A stretch of DNA of 64,000 bases from DATAYA01 sp963754235 (GCA_963754235.1 CAVWFK010000026.1:25071-89070); one strand, 5' to 3'. Positions 1-8,868 are shown, counted from the first letter of the stretch. Numbers and translations are program-made. The notes: generated from the sequence alone by a model not told the origin.

Positions 1-20
1 CCGCGGCGCCGGCCGGGCGG

Positions 21-848
21 GTGCCGCCGCACCTCTATTTCGTCACCAGCGCCGTCTTCCACTATCTCGGCCCGTCCTTCGCGGTGCTGCTGTTCGCCGA
101 CGTGGCACCACTCGGCGTCGCCTGGCTGCGGATCGCGAGCGCGGGTGCGGTGTTCGCGCTCTGGCGCCGGCCATGGCGCTTTCTGGCCGCGCTGCCGCGC
201 GGGGAACAGGGCATCGTCGTGGCGCTCGGGGTCGTGCTCGCGGCGATGAATTCGGTCTTCTACCTGGCGATCGCCCGCCTGCCGCTCGCGACGGTGGGGG
301 CGATCGAGTTTCTCGGTCCGATCGCCATCGCGGCCCTCGGCCTGCGCACGCGTCGCAACCTGATGGCGCTCGTTCTCGCGGTCGCCGGGGTCTATGTGCT
401 CACTGAAATCCGGATCGCGGGCGAGGCGCTGGGCTATCTCTTTGCCTTCGCCAACTGCCTCCTGTTCGTCCTCTACATCCTGCTCGGACACCGGATCGCG
501 ACCGCGGGCGGAGCGAGCGGCATCGACCGGCTGGGAGCGGCCATGCTGGTCGCGACCATCGCCGCCTTGCCGTTTGGCATCCCCGCCGCCGCGCCGGCAT
601 TCGCCAACCCGCTGCTGCTCGGCGCCGGCATCGGCGTCGGCATCTCCTCTTCCGTCATTCCCTATGTCTGCGACCAGCTTGCAATGGCACGGCTGCCGCG
701 CGCGACTTTTGCCCTGCTGCTCGCGCTGCTGCCCGCCACCGCAACCGTGATCGGCTTCCTCGTGCTGCGCCAGGTTCCCAGCCTCGTGGAGCTGCTGGGC
801 ATCGCGCTCGTCATCGGCGGGGTCGCGCTGCACCGCGCAGAACTGTAG
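21..848 (+). CDS. EamA/RhtA-type inner-membrane exporter, probably cut at its 5' end
   Basis: A 275-residue, almost wholly hydrophobic protein with about nine to ten membrane segments. It fits the drug/metabolite transporter superfamily, EamA repeat, and most resembles the amino-acid exporter RhtA: the stretches around MNSVFYLAIARLPLATVGAI and the late repeat PYVCDQLAMARLPRATFAL match that family's pattern. Such proteins export small amino acids or related metabolites across the inner membrane by proton antiport; the substrate here is unknown. The frame is open from base 3 to the GTG at 21, and RhtA proteins are usually near 295 residues, so the true start may lie outside the window. The gene ends 160 bases before pal, with no visible functional link to it. 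Confidence 0.8.
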   Translation: MPPHLYFVTSAVFHYLGPSFAVLLFADVAPLGVAWLRIASAGAVFALWRRPWRFLAALPRGEQGIVVALGVVLAAMNSVFYLAIARLPLATVGAIEFLGPIAIAALGLRTRRNLMALVLAVAGVYVLTEIRIAGEALGYLFAFANCLLFVLYILLGHRIATAGGASGIDRLGAAMLVATIAALPFGIPAAAPAFANPLLLGAGIGVGISSSVIPYVCDQLAMARLPRATFALLLALLPATATVIGFLVLRQVPSLVELLGIALVIGGVALHRAEL

Positions 849-1007
849 CGCCGACAGCACACCTTGGCGCATCCGCCGCGCACAGTCTTGACCCTTGTTG
901 CAGGACCGTGCCAAGACGCATCTGAAGCGGCGCGACGCGCTCGCACTCGCAGTTGTATGCAAACGATGGCCACGTTTGGACAACCGTTGCCAGGGGAACC
1001 TTTCGAC

Positions 1008-1490
1008 ATGAACGCTCGGATGATCGGCGCCCTCGCCGCTGCCAGCCTGCTCGCCGCCTGTGCCAACAAGCCTCCCGCCACCACCGCCGTCACCGCCGGC
1101 ACCGGCAGCCAGGTGGCCACCAGCGGCCCGGCACCGGGCAGCGAAGAGGATCTGGTCCAGAACGTCGGCGATCGTGTGTTCTTCGCCTTCGACCGGTCGA
1201 ACCTGAGCAGCGACGCCCAGGCCACCCTGTCGCGGCAGGGGGCGTGGCTCGGCCGCTATCCGCAGGTTCAGGTGCAGATCGCCGGCAATTGCGACGAGCG
1301 TGGCACCGAGGAATACAACCTCGCCCTCGGGCAGCGCCGCGCCGATTCAGCGCGCGACTTCCTGGTGGCGCAGGGCAGCTCGGCGGCACGGATCTCCACC
1401 ATCAGCTACGGCAAGGACCGCCCGACCGCGCTCGGCCACGATCCCGAGGCCTGGGCGCAGAACCGCAACGCGATCACTTCGGTGCGCTGA
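1008..1490 (+). CDS. pal: Peptidoglycan-associated lipoprotein Pal (OmpA-like)
   Basis: Pal anchors the outer membrane to peptidoglycan and works with the Tol proteins during envelope constriction. The ATG at 1008 is preferred over an upstream in-frame start at 864 because it follows an AGGGGA ribosome site and gives a clean lipoprotein signal: a short hydrophobic run ending LLAAC, which puts the lipidated cysteine at residue 18. The remaining 142 residues are a flexible linker and an OmpA-type domain with the peptidoglycan-binding signature CDERGTEEYN followed by LGQRRA. Length 160 residues, normal for the family. cpoB and tilS follow, a common alphaproteobacterial order. Normally tolB lies just upstream; here an exporter does, so any tolB lies outside the window. 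A weak TTGACC at 888 might belong to a promoter for this gene. Confidence 0.95.
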   Translation: MNARMIGALAAASLLAACANKPPATTAVTAGTGSQVATSGPAPGSEEDLVQNVGDRVFFAFDRSNLSSDAQATLSRQGAWLGRYPQVQVQIAGNCDERGTEEYNLALGQRRADSARDFLVAQGSSAARISTISYGKDRPTALGHDPEAWAQNRNAITSVR

Positions 1491-1577
1491 AGCGGCGCTT
1501 GCCGATGCGCTGACGCGGCCGCGCTTCACGGCGGGGCGCCGCCCGCCTAAAAGGCGGCGAACCGTGGAGCCTGCCGG

Positions 1578-2507
1578 ATGAGGATCGCGCTCGCCGCCGC
1601 CCTGATGCTGACCGTCGCGCCGCTGCTCGCATCGCCCGCGACGGCGCAGGTGGAAAGCCGTGAGATGATCGCGTTGCAGAACCAGGTGCTGGAGCTGCGC
1701 GCAGAGGTGCAGTCGCTGCAGTCGCAGCTCGCGACCGGCGGCGGCGCCCGGTACGGCGGTGCGGCGATCCCGCCGCCGACGCCGTACCAGACAGCACCGC
1801 CCGCGGTGGCCGGCGGCGACCAGGGCGGGCTGGTGGCCCAACTGCTTGACCGTGTCTCGCGGCTCGAGGACCAGTCGCGCGAGATGCACGGCCGCATCGA
1901 CGAGCTTCAGAACGAGCTCAGGACCGATACCGCCGACCTCAAGAAGCAGATCGGCGATCTGGGTTTCCAGATGCAGCAATCAGGCGCCCCCGGCGGCGGG
2001 GCTGCGGCGGCGGCTCCGCCTGCGACGGGTGGCACTCTCGGCACGGTGCCGCAGTACGCGGGATCACCCGCGCTGCCGCTGTTGCCGCCGGTCGCCGGTG
2101 CCGCACCCACACCGGCCGCCCCTCGTACGCCGGAACTCGCGATCCGCGCCGGCTACGCGGCACTTGCCCGCGGCGACTATCCGACCGCGGAATCGGACGC
2201 CCGCGAGGTTCTGGCCCGCGGCCAGGGCCCGCGCAGCAACGACGCTGAGTACCTGCTCGCCCGCTCCCTTTATGCCCAGCGCAACTGGCGCGCCGCCGCT
2301 GTCGCCTATGACGACGCCTACAATAACGCCCGCACCGGCGCCCATGCGCAGGATAGCCTGCTGGGGTTGGCTAACGCACTGGTGGCGATCGGCGACAATT
2401 CGGCCGCCTGTGGCGCGCTCGCGCGGCTGCGCAGCCAGTTCCCGACACCCCGCGCCGATCTGCGGCGCGGGGTCACCGATGCCAGCAGCCGCGCCGGTTG
2501 CCGTTGA
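1578..2507 (+). CDS. cpoB: Tol-Pal accessory protein CpoB (YbgF), periplasmic TPR protein
   Basis: CpoB is a periplasmic partner of the Tol-Pal system that coordinates outer-membrane constriction with septal peptidoglycan synthesis. The 309-residue product begins with a secretion signal ending near SPATAQ (residues 1-24). A coiled-coil region follows (about 25-125, with a Gly/Pro/Ala interruption), then a low-complexity Pro/Ala linker (about 130-185) and a C-terminal tetratricopeptide block (about 190-300) with repeats such as AGYAALARGDYPTAE and AEYLLARSLYAQRNW. This order (signal, coiled coil, linker, TPR) is typical of the family. It sits 87 bases after pal, and its last 29 bases overlap the start of tilS in another frame, so the three genes are probably co-transcribed. 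Confidence 0.9.
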   Translation: MRIALAAALMLTVAPLLASPATAQVESREMIALQNQVLELRAEVQSLQSQLATGGGARYGGAAIPPPTPYQTAPPAVAGGDQGGLVAQLLDRVSRLEDQSREMHGRIDELQNELRTDTADLKKQIGDLGFQMQQSGAPGGGAAAAAPPATGGTLGTVPQYAGSPALPLLPPVAGAAPTPAAPRTPELAIRAGYAALARGDYPTAESDAREVLARGQGPRSNDAEYLLARSLYAQRNWRAAAVAYDDAYNNARTGAHAQDSLLGLANALVAIGDNSAACGALARLRSQFPTPRADLRRGVTDASSRAGCR

Positions 2508-3762
2508 ACCTGTCTTAGACGCCGAGTTCGCGGCCATCATGGCCGGCCTCGGCCCCTGGCCGGAGGACCGCCGCATCGCCGTCGCGGTCTCGGGCGGCGC
2601 CGACAGCAGCGCGCTCGCGCTGCTCGCCGCCGGCTGGGGCCGGCCACTCGCGCTGATCGTCGATCACGGGCTGCGACCCGGCTCGGACGCCGAGGCGGCG
2701 GCCACGGCGCAGCGCCTCGCCGGGCGGGGCATCCCCTCGCGCCGGCTGCGCCTCGACGGGCTGCTCCCCGGACCCGCTTTGCCCGAACGGGCACGGCGGG
2801 CACGGTATGCGGCGCTGGAAGAGGTGTGCCGCGCGGCCGGCCTCGCCCACCTCCTGCTCGGCCATCACGCCGGCGATCAGGCCGAGACGGTGTTGATGCG
2901 AACCCGACGCGGCAGCGGGCCGCGCGGCCGCGCCGGGATGGCCGCCATCGCCGCGACGCGCGACGCCTGGCTGATCCGGCCGCTGCTCGGCATCGCCCCC
3001 GTCCGGTTGCGCGCGACGCTCCGCGCGGCGGGGCTCGCCTGGGTAGAGGACCCGACCAACCGCGATTGGCACTTTCTGCGCCCGCGCCTGCGCGCCGAGC
3101 TGGCGGCAGCCGACCCGGCAATGTTGTTAGACGCGGCGGAGGCGGCCGGTCGCGCGCGGGCGCAGCAGGATCGGGCGGTTGCGGCGGAACTCGCGTCTCG
3201 CGCCACTATCCGGCCGGAGGGATTCGCGCTGGTCATACCGGGGCCGCTTTCGGCCGCCGCCCTAGCGGCGCTGGTGCAATCCATTTCGGGGGCCGCGTAC
3301 CCGCCCCGCCCCGCTGCTGTAGCGTCCTGGGCGGCGGCACCCCGCGCCATGACGATCGCAGGGACCAGGTTGATGCCGGCCGGCCGCCTCGGCGGCGGCT
3401 GGCTGCTGGTGCGCGAGGCGGCGGCGATGGCACCGCCGGTCATGGCGGCTCCGGGCGCGGTCTGGGACGGACGCTTCGCGCTCGGCCCGGAGGCGGCACC
3501 ATCTGCCGGCTGCATGTTCGGCGCGGTCGGCGCGGCTGCCGCCGGATTGCGCGCGGCGAGCCGCCTGCCCGCCGCCGTGCTCGCAACCCTGCCCGCGTTG
3601 TGGCACGATGGACGCTTGGTCGCGGTCTCACACATCCCCTGGCCCGATGCCGTCGCCTGCGCCCCGGTGCCACTCGCGTGGCAGCCCGCGCGACCCGCTT
3701 GCGGCAATGTGTTCGTGCCGTCGTCATGGGGATGCGCAACGATGGCGCCCACCCTATGTTGA
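2479..3762 (+). CDS. tilS: tRNA(Ile)-lysidine synthase TilS
   Basis: TilS modifies C34 of tRNA-Ile(CAU) to lysidine using ATP and lysine, so the tRNA reads AUA and is charged with isoleucine; it is essential and cytoplasmic. The N-terminal N-type ATP pyrophosphatase domain carries the PP-loop SGGADSS at residues 38-44, followed by VDHGLRPGSDAEA and GHHAGDQAET, all family landmarks. The region WVEDPTN also fits. The C-terminal part (about 260-427) is poorly conserved, as usual. The chosen ATG at 2479 overlaps the cpoB stop by 29 bases. A second in-frame ATG at 2539 would still leave the PP-loop intact, so the exact start is uncertain. Length from 2479 is 427 residues. ftsH starts 97 bases downstream, a conserved neighbourhood. 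Confidence 0.93.
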   Translation: MPAAAPVAVEPVLDAEFAAIMAGLGPWPEDRRIAVAVSGGADSSALALLAAGWGRPLALIVDHGLRPGSDAEAAATAQRLAGRGIPSRRLRLDGLLPGPALPERARRARYAALEEVCRAAGLAHLLLGHHAGDQAETVLMRTRRGSGPRGRAGMAAIAATRDAWLIRPLLGIAPVRLRATLRAAGLAWVEDPTNRDWHFLRPRLRAELAAADPAMLLDAAEAAGRARAQQDRAVAAELASRATIRPEGFALVIPGPLSAAALAALVQSISGAAYPPRPAAVASWAAAPRAMTIAGTRLMPAGRLGGGWLLVREAAAMAPPVMAAPGAVWDGRFALGPEAAPSAGCMFGAVGAAAAGLRAASRLPAAVLATLPALWHDGRLVAVSHIPWPDAVACAPVPLAWQPARPACGNVFVPSSWGCATMAPTLC

Positions 3763-3859
3763 GTGGCAGCGCGTCGGCCCCCATCCGCCGGGTCGGGGAG
3801 GAAGACGCGCAGATCGAGCGCGCCCGCCGCGCCGCGGCGGGATTGCAGGACTGGTGCGA

Positions 3860-5788
3860 ATGAGCAATTTCGGCCGCAATCTGGCGCTCTGGGTGATCAT
3901 CGCCCTCCTGCTGGTGGTGCTGTTCAACCTGTTCCAGCCCAGCACAACGCAGCACTCCTCGACGCAGGTCGCCTATTCCGACTTCCTGAGCCAGGTCGAT
4001 CACGGCCAGGTCCGCGACGTGGTGATCCAGGGCCAGACCGTGAGCGGGCAGCTCTCCGATGGCCGGGCGTTCGAAACCTACGTGCCCGATGACCCGACGC
4101 TGGTGCAGCGCCTGACCAGCAAAGGCGTGCGCGTGATCGCCAAGCCGCCCTCGACGGATGTGAACCCGCTGCTGCACTATCTGCTGAGCTGGTTCCCGAT
4201 GCTGCTGCTGATCGGCGTCTGGGTGTTCTTCATGCGGCAGATGCAGGCCGGCGGCGGTCGCGCGATGGGCTTCGGCAAGTCGCGCGCGCGAATGCTCACC
4301 GAGAAGCAGGGCCGGGTGACGTTCGATGACGTGGCCGGCATCGACGAGGCGAAATCCGAGCTGCAGGAAATCGTCGAGTTCCTGAAGGACCCGCAGAAAT
4401 TCCAGCGCCTCGGCGGCAAAATCCCGAAAGGCGTGCTGCTGGTCGGCCCTCCCGGCACCGGCAAGACGCTGCTCGCGCGCGCGATCGCGGGCGAGGCCAA
4501 CGTGCCGTTCTTCACCATTTCCGGCTCGGACTTCGTCGAGATGTTCGTGGGCGTCGGCGCCAGCCGCGTGCGCGACATGTTCGAGCAGGGCAAGAAGAAC
4601 GCGCCCTGCATCATCTTCATCGACGAGATCGATGCCGTCGGCCGCCATCGCGGCGCGGGCCTGGGCGGCGGCAACGACGAGCGCGAGCAGACGCTCAACC
4701 AGATGCTGGTCGAGATGGACGGCTTCGAGAGCAACGAAGGCGTCATCCTGATCGCGGCGACCAATCGCCCCGACGTGCTCGACCCGGCCCTGCTCCGCCC
4801 CGGCCGGTTCGACCGGCAGGTGGTGGTGCCCAACCCGGACGTGAACGGCCGCGAGAAAATCCTCCGGGTCCACATGCGCAAGGTGCCGCTGGCGTCCGAC
4901 GTCGATCCCAAGGTGATCGCACGCGGCACGCCCGGCTTCTCCGGCGCCGATCTCGCAAACCTCGTCAACGAGGCGGCCCTGCTCGCGGCCCGGATCGGCA
5001 AGCGGGTCGTGGCGATGGCGGAGTTCGAGAACGCCAAGGACAAGGTGCTGATGGGCGCCGAGCGCCGCAGCCTGGTGATGAGCGAGGCGGAAAAGCGCAT
5101 GACCGCATATCACGAGGGCGGCCATGCGCTGTGCGCCATGCACGAGCCGGAATGCGATCCGGTCCACAAGGCGACGATCATCCCGCGCGGGCGCGCGCTC
5201 GGGCTGGTGATGAGTCTGCCGGAGGGCGACCGCTACTCCAAGAGCAAGTCCAAGCTGCTCGCGGAGCTGACGATGGCGATGGGCGGACGCGCCGCGGAAG
5301 AAATAATCTTCGGCGCCGACAAGGTCTCCAACGGCGCCGCCGGCGACATCAAGATGGCGACCGACCAGGCGCGGCGGATGATCACCGAGTGGGGCATGAG
5401 CGACAAGCTCGGCATGATCGCCTATGGCGACAACAGCCAGGAACTGTTCCTCGGCCACTCGGTGACGCAGCACAAGAATGTCTCCGAGGCGACGGCGCGC
5501 GAGATCGACTCCGAGATCAAGGAGGTCATCGATACCGCCTACGCCAAGGCCCGGCACATCCTGACCGAGAATATCGAGGAGCTGCACCGCCTGGCGCGTG
5601 GCTTGCTGGAGCACGAGACACTGTCGGGCGAGGAGATCCGCGCCGTGCTGCGCGGCGAGCCGGTGATCCGCAAGGTGGTGGACGAGCCGGCGCCGGAGAG
5701 CCGCCGCGCCTCGGTGCCGACGGCCGGACGCCCCGCGCCGCAGCCGCCCGCGACCGGCGGGCTCGGGCCGGCGCCGCAGCCGGGCTGA
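3860..5788 (+). CDS. ftsH: ATP-dependent zinc metalloprotease FtsH
   Basis: FtsH is a membrane-anchored hexameric AAA+ protease that degrades damaged membrane proteins and short-lived regulators. Two transmembrane helices (about residues 8-26 and 107-126) flank a small periplasmic domain. The AAA module has the Walker A GPPGTGKT near 196-203, Walker B IIFIDEID near 254-261, and the second region of homology with paired arginines in RPGRFDRQ. The zinc site is HEGGH at 418-422, with a distal acidic ligand expected near the KVSNGAAGDI segment. The 642-residue length is normal. The ATG at 3860 is chosen because MSNFGRNLALW begins the first membrane helix directly; the frame is open further upstream but that part has no family similarity. 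The C-terminal 40 residues are Pro/Ala-rich and likely disordered. Confidence 0.97.
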   Translation: MSNFGRNLALWVIIALLLVVLFNLFQPSTTQHSSTQVAYSDFLSQVDHGQVRDVVIQGQTVSGQLSDGRAFETYVPDDPTLVQRLTSKGVRVIAKPPSTDVNPLLHYLLSWFPMLLLIGVWVFFMRQMQAGGGRAMGFGKSRARMLTEKQGRVTFDDVAGIDEAKSELQEIVEFLKDPQKFQRLGGKIPKGVLLVGPPGTGKTLLARAIAGEANVPFFTISGSDFVEMFVGVGASRVRDMFEQGKKNAPCIIFIDEIDAVGRHRGAGLGGGNDEREQTLNQMLVEMDGFESNEGVILIAATNRPDVLDPALLRPGRFDRQVVVPNPDVNGREKILRVHMRKVPLASDVDPKVIARGTPGFSGADLANLVNEAALLAARIGKRVVAMAEFENAKDKVLMGAERRSLVMSEAEKRMTAYHEGGHALCAMHEPECDPVHKATIIPRGRALGLVMSLPEGDRYSKSKSKLLAELTMAMGGRAAEEIIFGADKVSNGAAGDIKMATDQARRMITEWGMSDKLGMIAYGDNSQELFLGHSVTQHKNVSEATAREIDSEIKEVIDTAYAKARHILTENIEELHRLARGLLEHETLSGEEIRAVLRGEPVIRKVVDEPAPESRRASVPTAGRPAPQPPATGGLGPAPQPG

Positions 5789-5841
5789 GGGCGGTGCCGG
5801 ACGGGGTTGCCGGCGGGCCGGCACGACCGGACGAGCCGGGA

Positions 5842-6186
5842 ATGCAGGGATTGGAGGCACGCTTCGTCCGCATCGAAGCGACCCTTGACGGCATTCGCCA
5901 CGTACAGAACATCGAATTGGGCGCGCTGGCCTCCGCCATCGGCGTGCTGGCGATCCTGGCCGCGGTAATGGTGTTCCAACTCCAGCAGCTTGGCGGACGC
6001 ATCGAGGCGACGAACGCGCGCATCGGGGCGACCAACGTGCGGCTGGACGAGCAACTTCGGCAGCAAGCCGCGGCGGCGACGGCCGCCCAGTCTGCGGCAA
6101 ACGCGCGGATGGACCGGCTGCTTGAGCTTTATGCGCAGCAGGTTCACGGGCCGGCACCGGCGGCCCCGGCCGCCCCCGCCAGGTGA
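5842..6186 (+). CDS. Small single-pass membrane protein with coiled coil, function unknown
   Basis: I do not recognise a named family. The 114-residue product has a short N-terminal cytoplasmic part (MQGLEARFVRIEATLDGI), one hydrophobic helix at about residues 33-55, then a Gln/Ala-rich heptad-like region with repeats of the form RIxATNARxxATNxRLD (about 57-100) that should form a coiled coil, and a Pro/Ala tail. It lies between ftsH and folP and ends one base before the folP start, so it is probably translated with folP. A GTG at 5794, closer to the ftsH stop and behind GAGGGCG, would add 16 residues. Its shape suggests a membrane-tethered oligomer or an adaptor for another membrane protein, but nothing in the sequence identifies a partner. 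Confidence 0.65.
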   Translation: MQGLEARFVRIEATLDGIRHVQNIELGALASAIGVLAILAAVMVFQLQQLGGRIEATNARIGATNVRLDEQLRQQAAAATAAQSAANARMDRLLELYAQQVHGPAPAAPAAPAR

Positions 6187-6187
6187 G

Positions 6188-7198
6188 ATGCGCCTGATCG
6201 AGCCGGACGGCTTGCTGCATGGGGCGGCAGCCGCGGATGCGGTCGCGGCGAGGCTGGCGCGCCCGCTCGCCGATGGCGTCGCCTACACCGTGGCCCGCGT
6301 GCATGACGGCGAGCGTATAACCCTCGCCGCGGCGTCCGATGCCCCGCTCCTGCCCGCGATGCCGAGCGCCTGGGCCGGCATCGGACCGGAGCCGGCGGTG
6401 ATGGGCATCCTCAACATTACCCCCGACAGCTTCAGCGACGGCGGCGACCATTTCGACCCGGGCCGCGCGATTGCTGCCGGCCTGCGCATGGTCGCCGATG
6501 GCGCGGCGCTGCTCGATATCGGCGGCGAGAGCACGCGCCCGCACGCCGCCCCGGTGTCGCCCGAGGAGGAACGGTGCCGCGTGCTGCCGGTGCTGCGCGG
6601 GCTGCGCGATGCGGGCGTGCCACTCTCGATCGACACCCGCGATGCAACCACGATGGCCGCCGCCCTCGATGCCGGAGCGGCGATCGTGAACGACGTCTCG
6701 GCACTCGCCCACGATCCGACCGCCGCCCCTCTGCTCGCCGAGCGGGGCTGTCCGGTGGTGCTCATGCATATGCGCGGCACGCCCGAGACAATGGCCTCGC
6801 TCGCCGCTTACACGGACGTGGCGGTCGAGGTGACGCGCGAGCTGGCCGCCCGCATCGCGGCCGCCGAGGCAGCCGGCATCCCGCGCGAACGGATCGCGGT
6901 CGATCCCGGCATTGGCTTCGCCAAGCGCGTCCGCCACAGCCTGGAGGTGTTGCGGCGGCTTCCGCTGCTTCTCAACCTCGGCTGCCGCATTCTGGTCGGC
7001 GCGTCGCGCAAATCCTTCATCTCCGGGGTCGCCGACGTCGCCGATCCGAAGGACCGTCTGCCCGGATCGCTGGCGGCCGCGCTCTCTGCGCTCTGCCGCG
7101 GAGCCGCCATCTTGCGCGTGCACGACGTGGCGGAAACCGTGCAGGCGGTGCGCATCTGGCGCGCGATTGCCGAACCGGCTAAAGACACCGTGCGTTGA
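6188..7198 (+). CDS. folP: Dihydropteroate synthase FolP
   Basis: FolP condenses 7,8-dihydropterin pyrophosphate with p-aminobenzoate to make dihydropteroate in folate synthesis, and is the sulfonamide target. The core (about residues 65-330) shows the two signature blocks: VMGILNITPDSFSDGG at the start of the TIM barrel and DIGGESTRPHA soon after. It also has VNDVSAL, VLMHMRG, DPGIGFAK and the C-terminal GASRKSF. The protein is 336 residues, about 50-60 longer at the N-terminus than the E. coli enzyme; this extra stretch is Ala-rich and its role is unknown. It begins one base after the stop of the small membrane gene and ends 10 bases before glmM, so all three are likely one transcript. folP-glmM adjacency is common in proteobacteria. 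Confidence 0.95.
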   Translation: MRLIEPDGLLHGAAAADAVAARLARPLADGVAYTVARVHDGERITLAAASDAPLLPAMPSAWAGIGPEPAVMGILNITPDSFSDGGDHFDPGRAIAAGLRMVADGAALLDIGGESTRPHAAPVSPEEERCRVLPVLRGLRDAGVPLSIDTRDATTMAAALDAGAAIVNDVSALAHDPTAAPLLAERGCPVVLMHMRGTPETMASLAAYTDVAVEVTRELAARIAAAEAAGIPRERIAVDPGIGFAKRVRHSLEVLRRLPLLLNLGCRILVGASRKSFISGVADVADPKDRLPGSLAAALSALCRGAAILRVHDVAETVQAVRIWRAIAEPAKDTVR

Positions 7199-7208
7199 GG
7201 ATGCTGGC

Positions 7209-8570
7209 ATGATCGAACGACGGCTATTCGGCACCGATGGCATCCGCGGCACCGCCAATGCGGAGCCGATGACGGCCGAGATCGCGCTCCGCCTGGGGCA
7301 GGCCGCTGGGTTGCGCTTCGTCCGCGGCGAGCACCGGCACCGGGTCGTGATCGGCAAGGACACCCGGCTCTCCGGCTACATGATCGAGCCGGCGCTGGTC
7401 GCGGGCTTCATCGGCGCCGGGATGGACGTGACCCTGGTCGGCCCGCTGCCGACGCCGGCGATCGCGATGCTCACCCGCTCGCTACGCGCCGATCTCGGGG
7501 TGATGATCTCCGCCTCCCACAACCCCTATCAAGACAACGGCATCAAGCTGTTCGGCCCGGACGGCTTCAAGCTCTCGGATGCCGACGAGGCGGAGATCGA
7601 GGCGCTGATGCGCGCCGACCTCTCGGCGCGGCTCGCCGCCCCCGACCGGCTGGGGCGAGCAGCGCGGATGGAGGACGCGGCCGGCCGCTACATCGAAGGC
7701 GCCAAGGCCACCTTCCCGCGCGGCCTGCGGCTCGATGGGCTGAAGATCGTCGTCGATTGCGCCAACGGCGCCGCCTACCGCGTGGCCCCGACGGTGCTGT
7801 GGGAACTCGGCGCCACTGTGATCCCGATCGGCGTCTCGCCGGACGGCTTCAATATCAATCGCGGCTCCGGCTCGACGGTGCCGGAGCGGTTCTGCCAGAC
7901 GGTGCTGGATAATGGCGCCGATCTCGGCCTCGCACTCGACGGCGACGCCGACCGCCTGCTGCTCGCCGACGGGCAGGGCAGACTGGTGGACGGCGATCAG
8001 ATCCTCGCCGTGATGGCGCGATCCTGGAGCCGCGCCGGGCGGCTGCGCGGGGGCGGCGTGGTCGCCACCGTGATGTCCAACCTGGGCCTGGAACGCTACC
8101 TTGCCGGCGAAGGCCTCGCGCTGCACCGGACCCGGGTGGGCGACCGCTATGTGGCCGAGCGGATGCGCTCGGCCGGGATCAATCTGGGCGGCGAGCAGTC
8201 CGGGCATATGATCCTCTCGGACTTCGCCACCACCGGCGACGGGCTGGTGGCGGCGTTGCAGGTGCTGGCGGTGATCGTCGAGGAGCAGCGGCCGGCGAGC
8301 GAAGTGTGCCGCGCCTTCGCGCCGCTGCCGCAGAGGCTGCGCAACGTGCGCTTCGCCGGCGCCTGTCCGCTCGGCAATCCCGCGGTGGCGGCGGCGATCG
8401 CCGAGGCGGAGGCGCGGCTGGCCACCAGCGGGCGGCTGCTGATCCGCGAGAGCGGCACCGAGCCGCTGGTGCGGGTGATGGCCGAGGGCGAGGACGATGC
8501 GTTGGTAGCCTCGACCGTGGCTTGGGTCTGCGAAGCGATCTCGGCCGCGGTTCGCCAGGCGGCGGAGTGA
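7209..8570 (+). CDS. glmM: Phosphoglucosamine mutase GlmM
   Basis: GlmM interconverts glucosamine-6-phosphate and glucosamine-1-phosphate, feeding UDP-GlcNAc for peptidoglycan and lipopolysaccharide. The four alpha-D-phosphohexomutase domains are visible. The N-terminal FGTDGIRGTAN leads to the phosphoserine loop ISASHNPYQDNG with the catalytic serine at residue 103. The metal-binding loop LDGDADR lies near the middle, the sugar-binding GGEQSGH in domain 3, and the phosphate-binding RESGTEPLVRVM in domain 4. The 453-residue length matches the family. The ATG at 7209 gives the standard MIERRLFGTDG start. The operon that begins with ftsH or folP appears to end here; a perfect 28-base palindrome lies about 70 bases downstream. 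Confidence 0.97.
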   Translation: MIERRLFGTDGIRGTANAEPMTAEIALRLGQAAGLRFVRGEHRHRVVIGKDTRLSGYMIEPALVAGFIGAGMDVTLVGPLPTPAIAMLTRSLRADLGVMISASHNPYQDNGIKLFGPDGFKLSDADEAEIEALMRADLSARLAAPDRLGRAARMEDAAGRYIEGAKATFPRGLRLDGLKIVVDCANGAAYRVAPTVLWELGATVIPIGVSPDGFNINRGSGSTVPERFCQTVLDNGADLGLALDGDADRLLLADGQGRLVDGDQILAVMARSWSRAGRLRGGGVVATVMSNLGLERYLAGEGLALHRTRVGDRYVAERMRSAGINLGGEQSGHMILSDFATTGDGLVAALQVLAVIVEEQRPASEVCRAFAPLPQRLRNVRFAGACPLGNPAVAAAIAEAEARLATSGRLLIRESGTEPLVRVMAEGEDDALVASTVAWVCEAISAAVRQAAE

Positions 8571-8643
8571 TGCCGGCGGTGCTTGGTGATGACTTACTTC
8601 GGCCGTAACAGCCCTCCCCGAACCCAAGCGGAGACGCTCAACT

Positions 8644-8671
8644 CCCTCTCCGCCCCCGGGGGCGGAGAGGG
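8644..8671. repeat. Perfect 28-base palindrome (family D, copy 1)
   Basis: Bases 8644-8671 form a perfect 14+14 palindrome with arms of the type CCCTCTCCGCCCCC. It lies downstream of glmM and could act as a bidirectional hairpin, though no T-run follows it. A near-identical hairpin occurs at 8869-8896, and between the two lies a remnant of a DUF559 gene. Such GC-rich motifs are often scattered through alphaproteobacterial genomes. The rest of the 355-base gap 8571-8925 holds only this, the second copy and the remnant. Confidence 0.75.
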
Positions 8672-8690
8672 CCGGGGAGAGGTGGGGAAA

Positions 8691-8825
8691 CTCCCCGGCG
8701 GCGCGAATGCTCTGCAAAACTCCGTCCAGGTTTTCGCGCACATCTTCGTTCCAAAAGCGGATCATGCGGCAGCCGTGCGCTTCGATCTCAGCCGATTGCG
8801 GCACATCGGCGTCGTGCTGCTCGGC
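8691..8825 (-). pseudogene. C-terminal fragment of a DUF559 (endonuclease-like) protein
   Basis: On the minus strand, 45 codons after a TAA (8828-8826) read AEQHDAD then, ending near 8691, HGCRMIRFWNEDVRENLDGVL. This is recognisably the C-terminal end of the DUF559 domain, a PD-(D/E)XK nuclease-like family whose members typically end with a GxRVxRFWNxDV motif. The N-terminal part with the catalytic residues is absent: the upstream frame is closed by the stop and then runs into unrelated bases. The open frame continues past the domain into the antisense of glmM, without coding meaning. It is a relic, not a working gene. It is bracketed by the family D palindromes, which may mark the ends of the event that brought or removed it. 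Confidence 0.65.
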
Positions 8826-8868
8826 TTACTGCCCACCGCTCATCGTGGCCGGCCCCCACCTCACCCAA

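Noticed and set aside
3440..7363. A 1307-codon open frame on the minus strand opposite ftsH, the small gene and folP
   Set aside because: It is the mirror of strongly coding GC-rich genes on the plus strand, is rich in Arg/His/Gln and has no domain. It is a codon-bias artefact.
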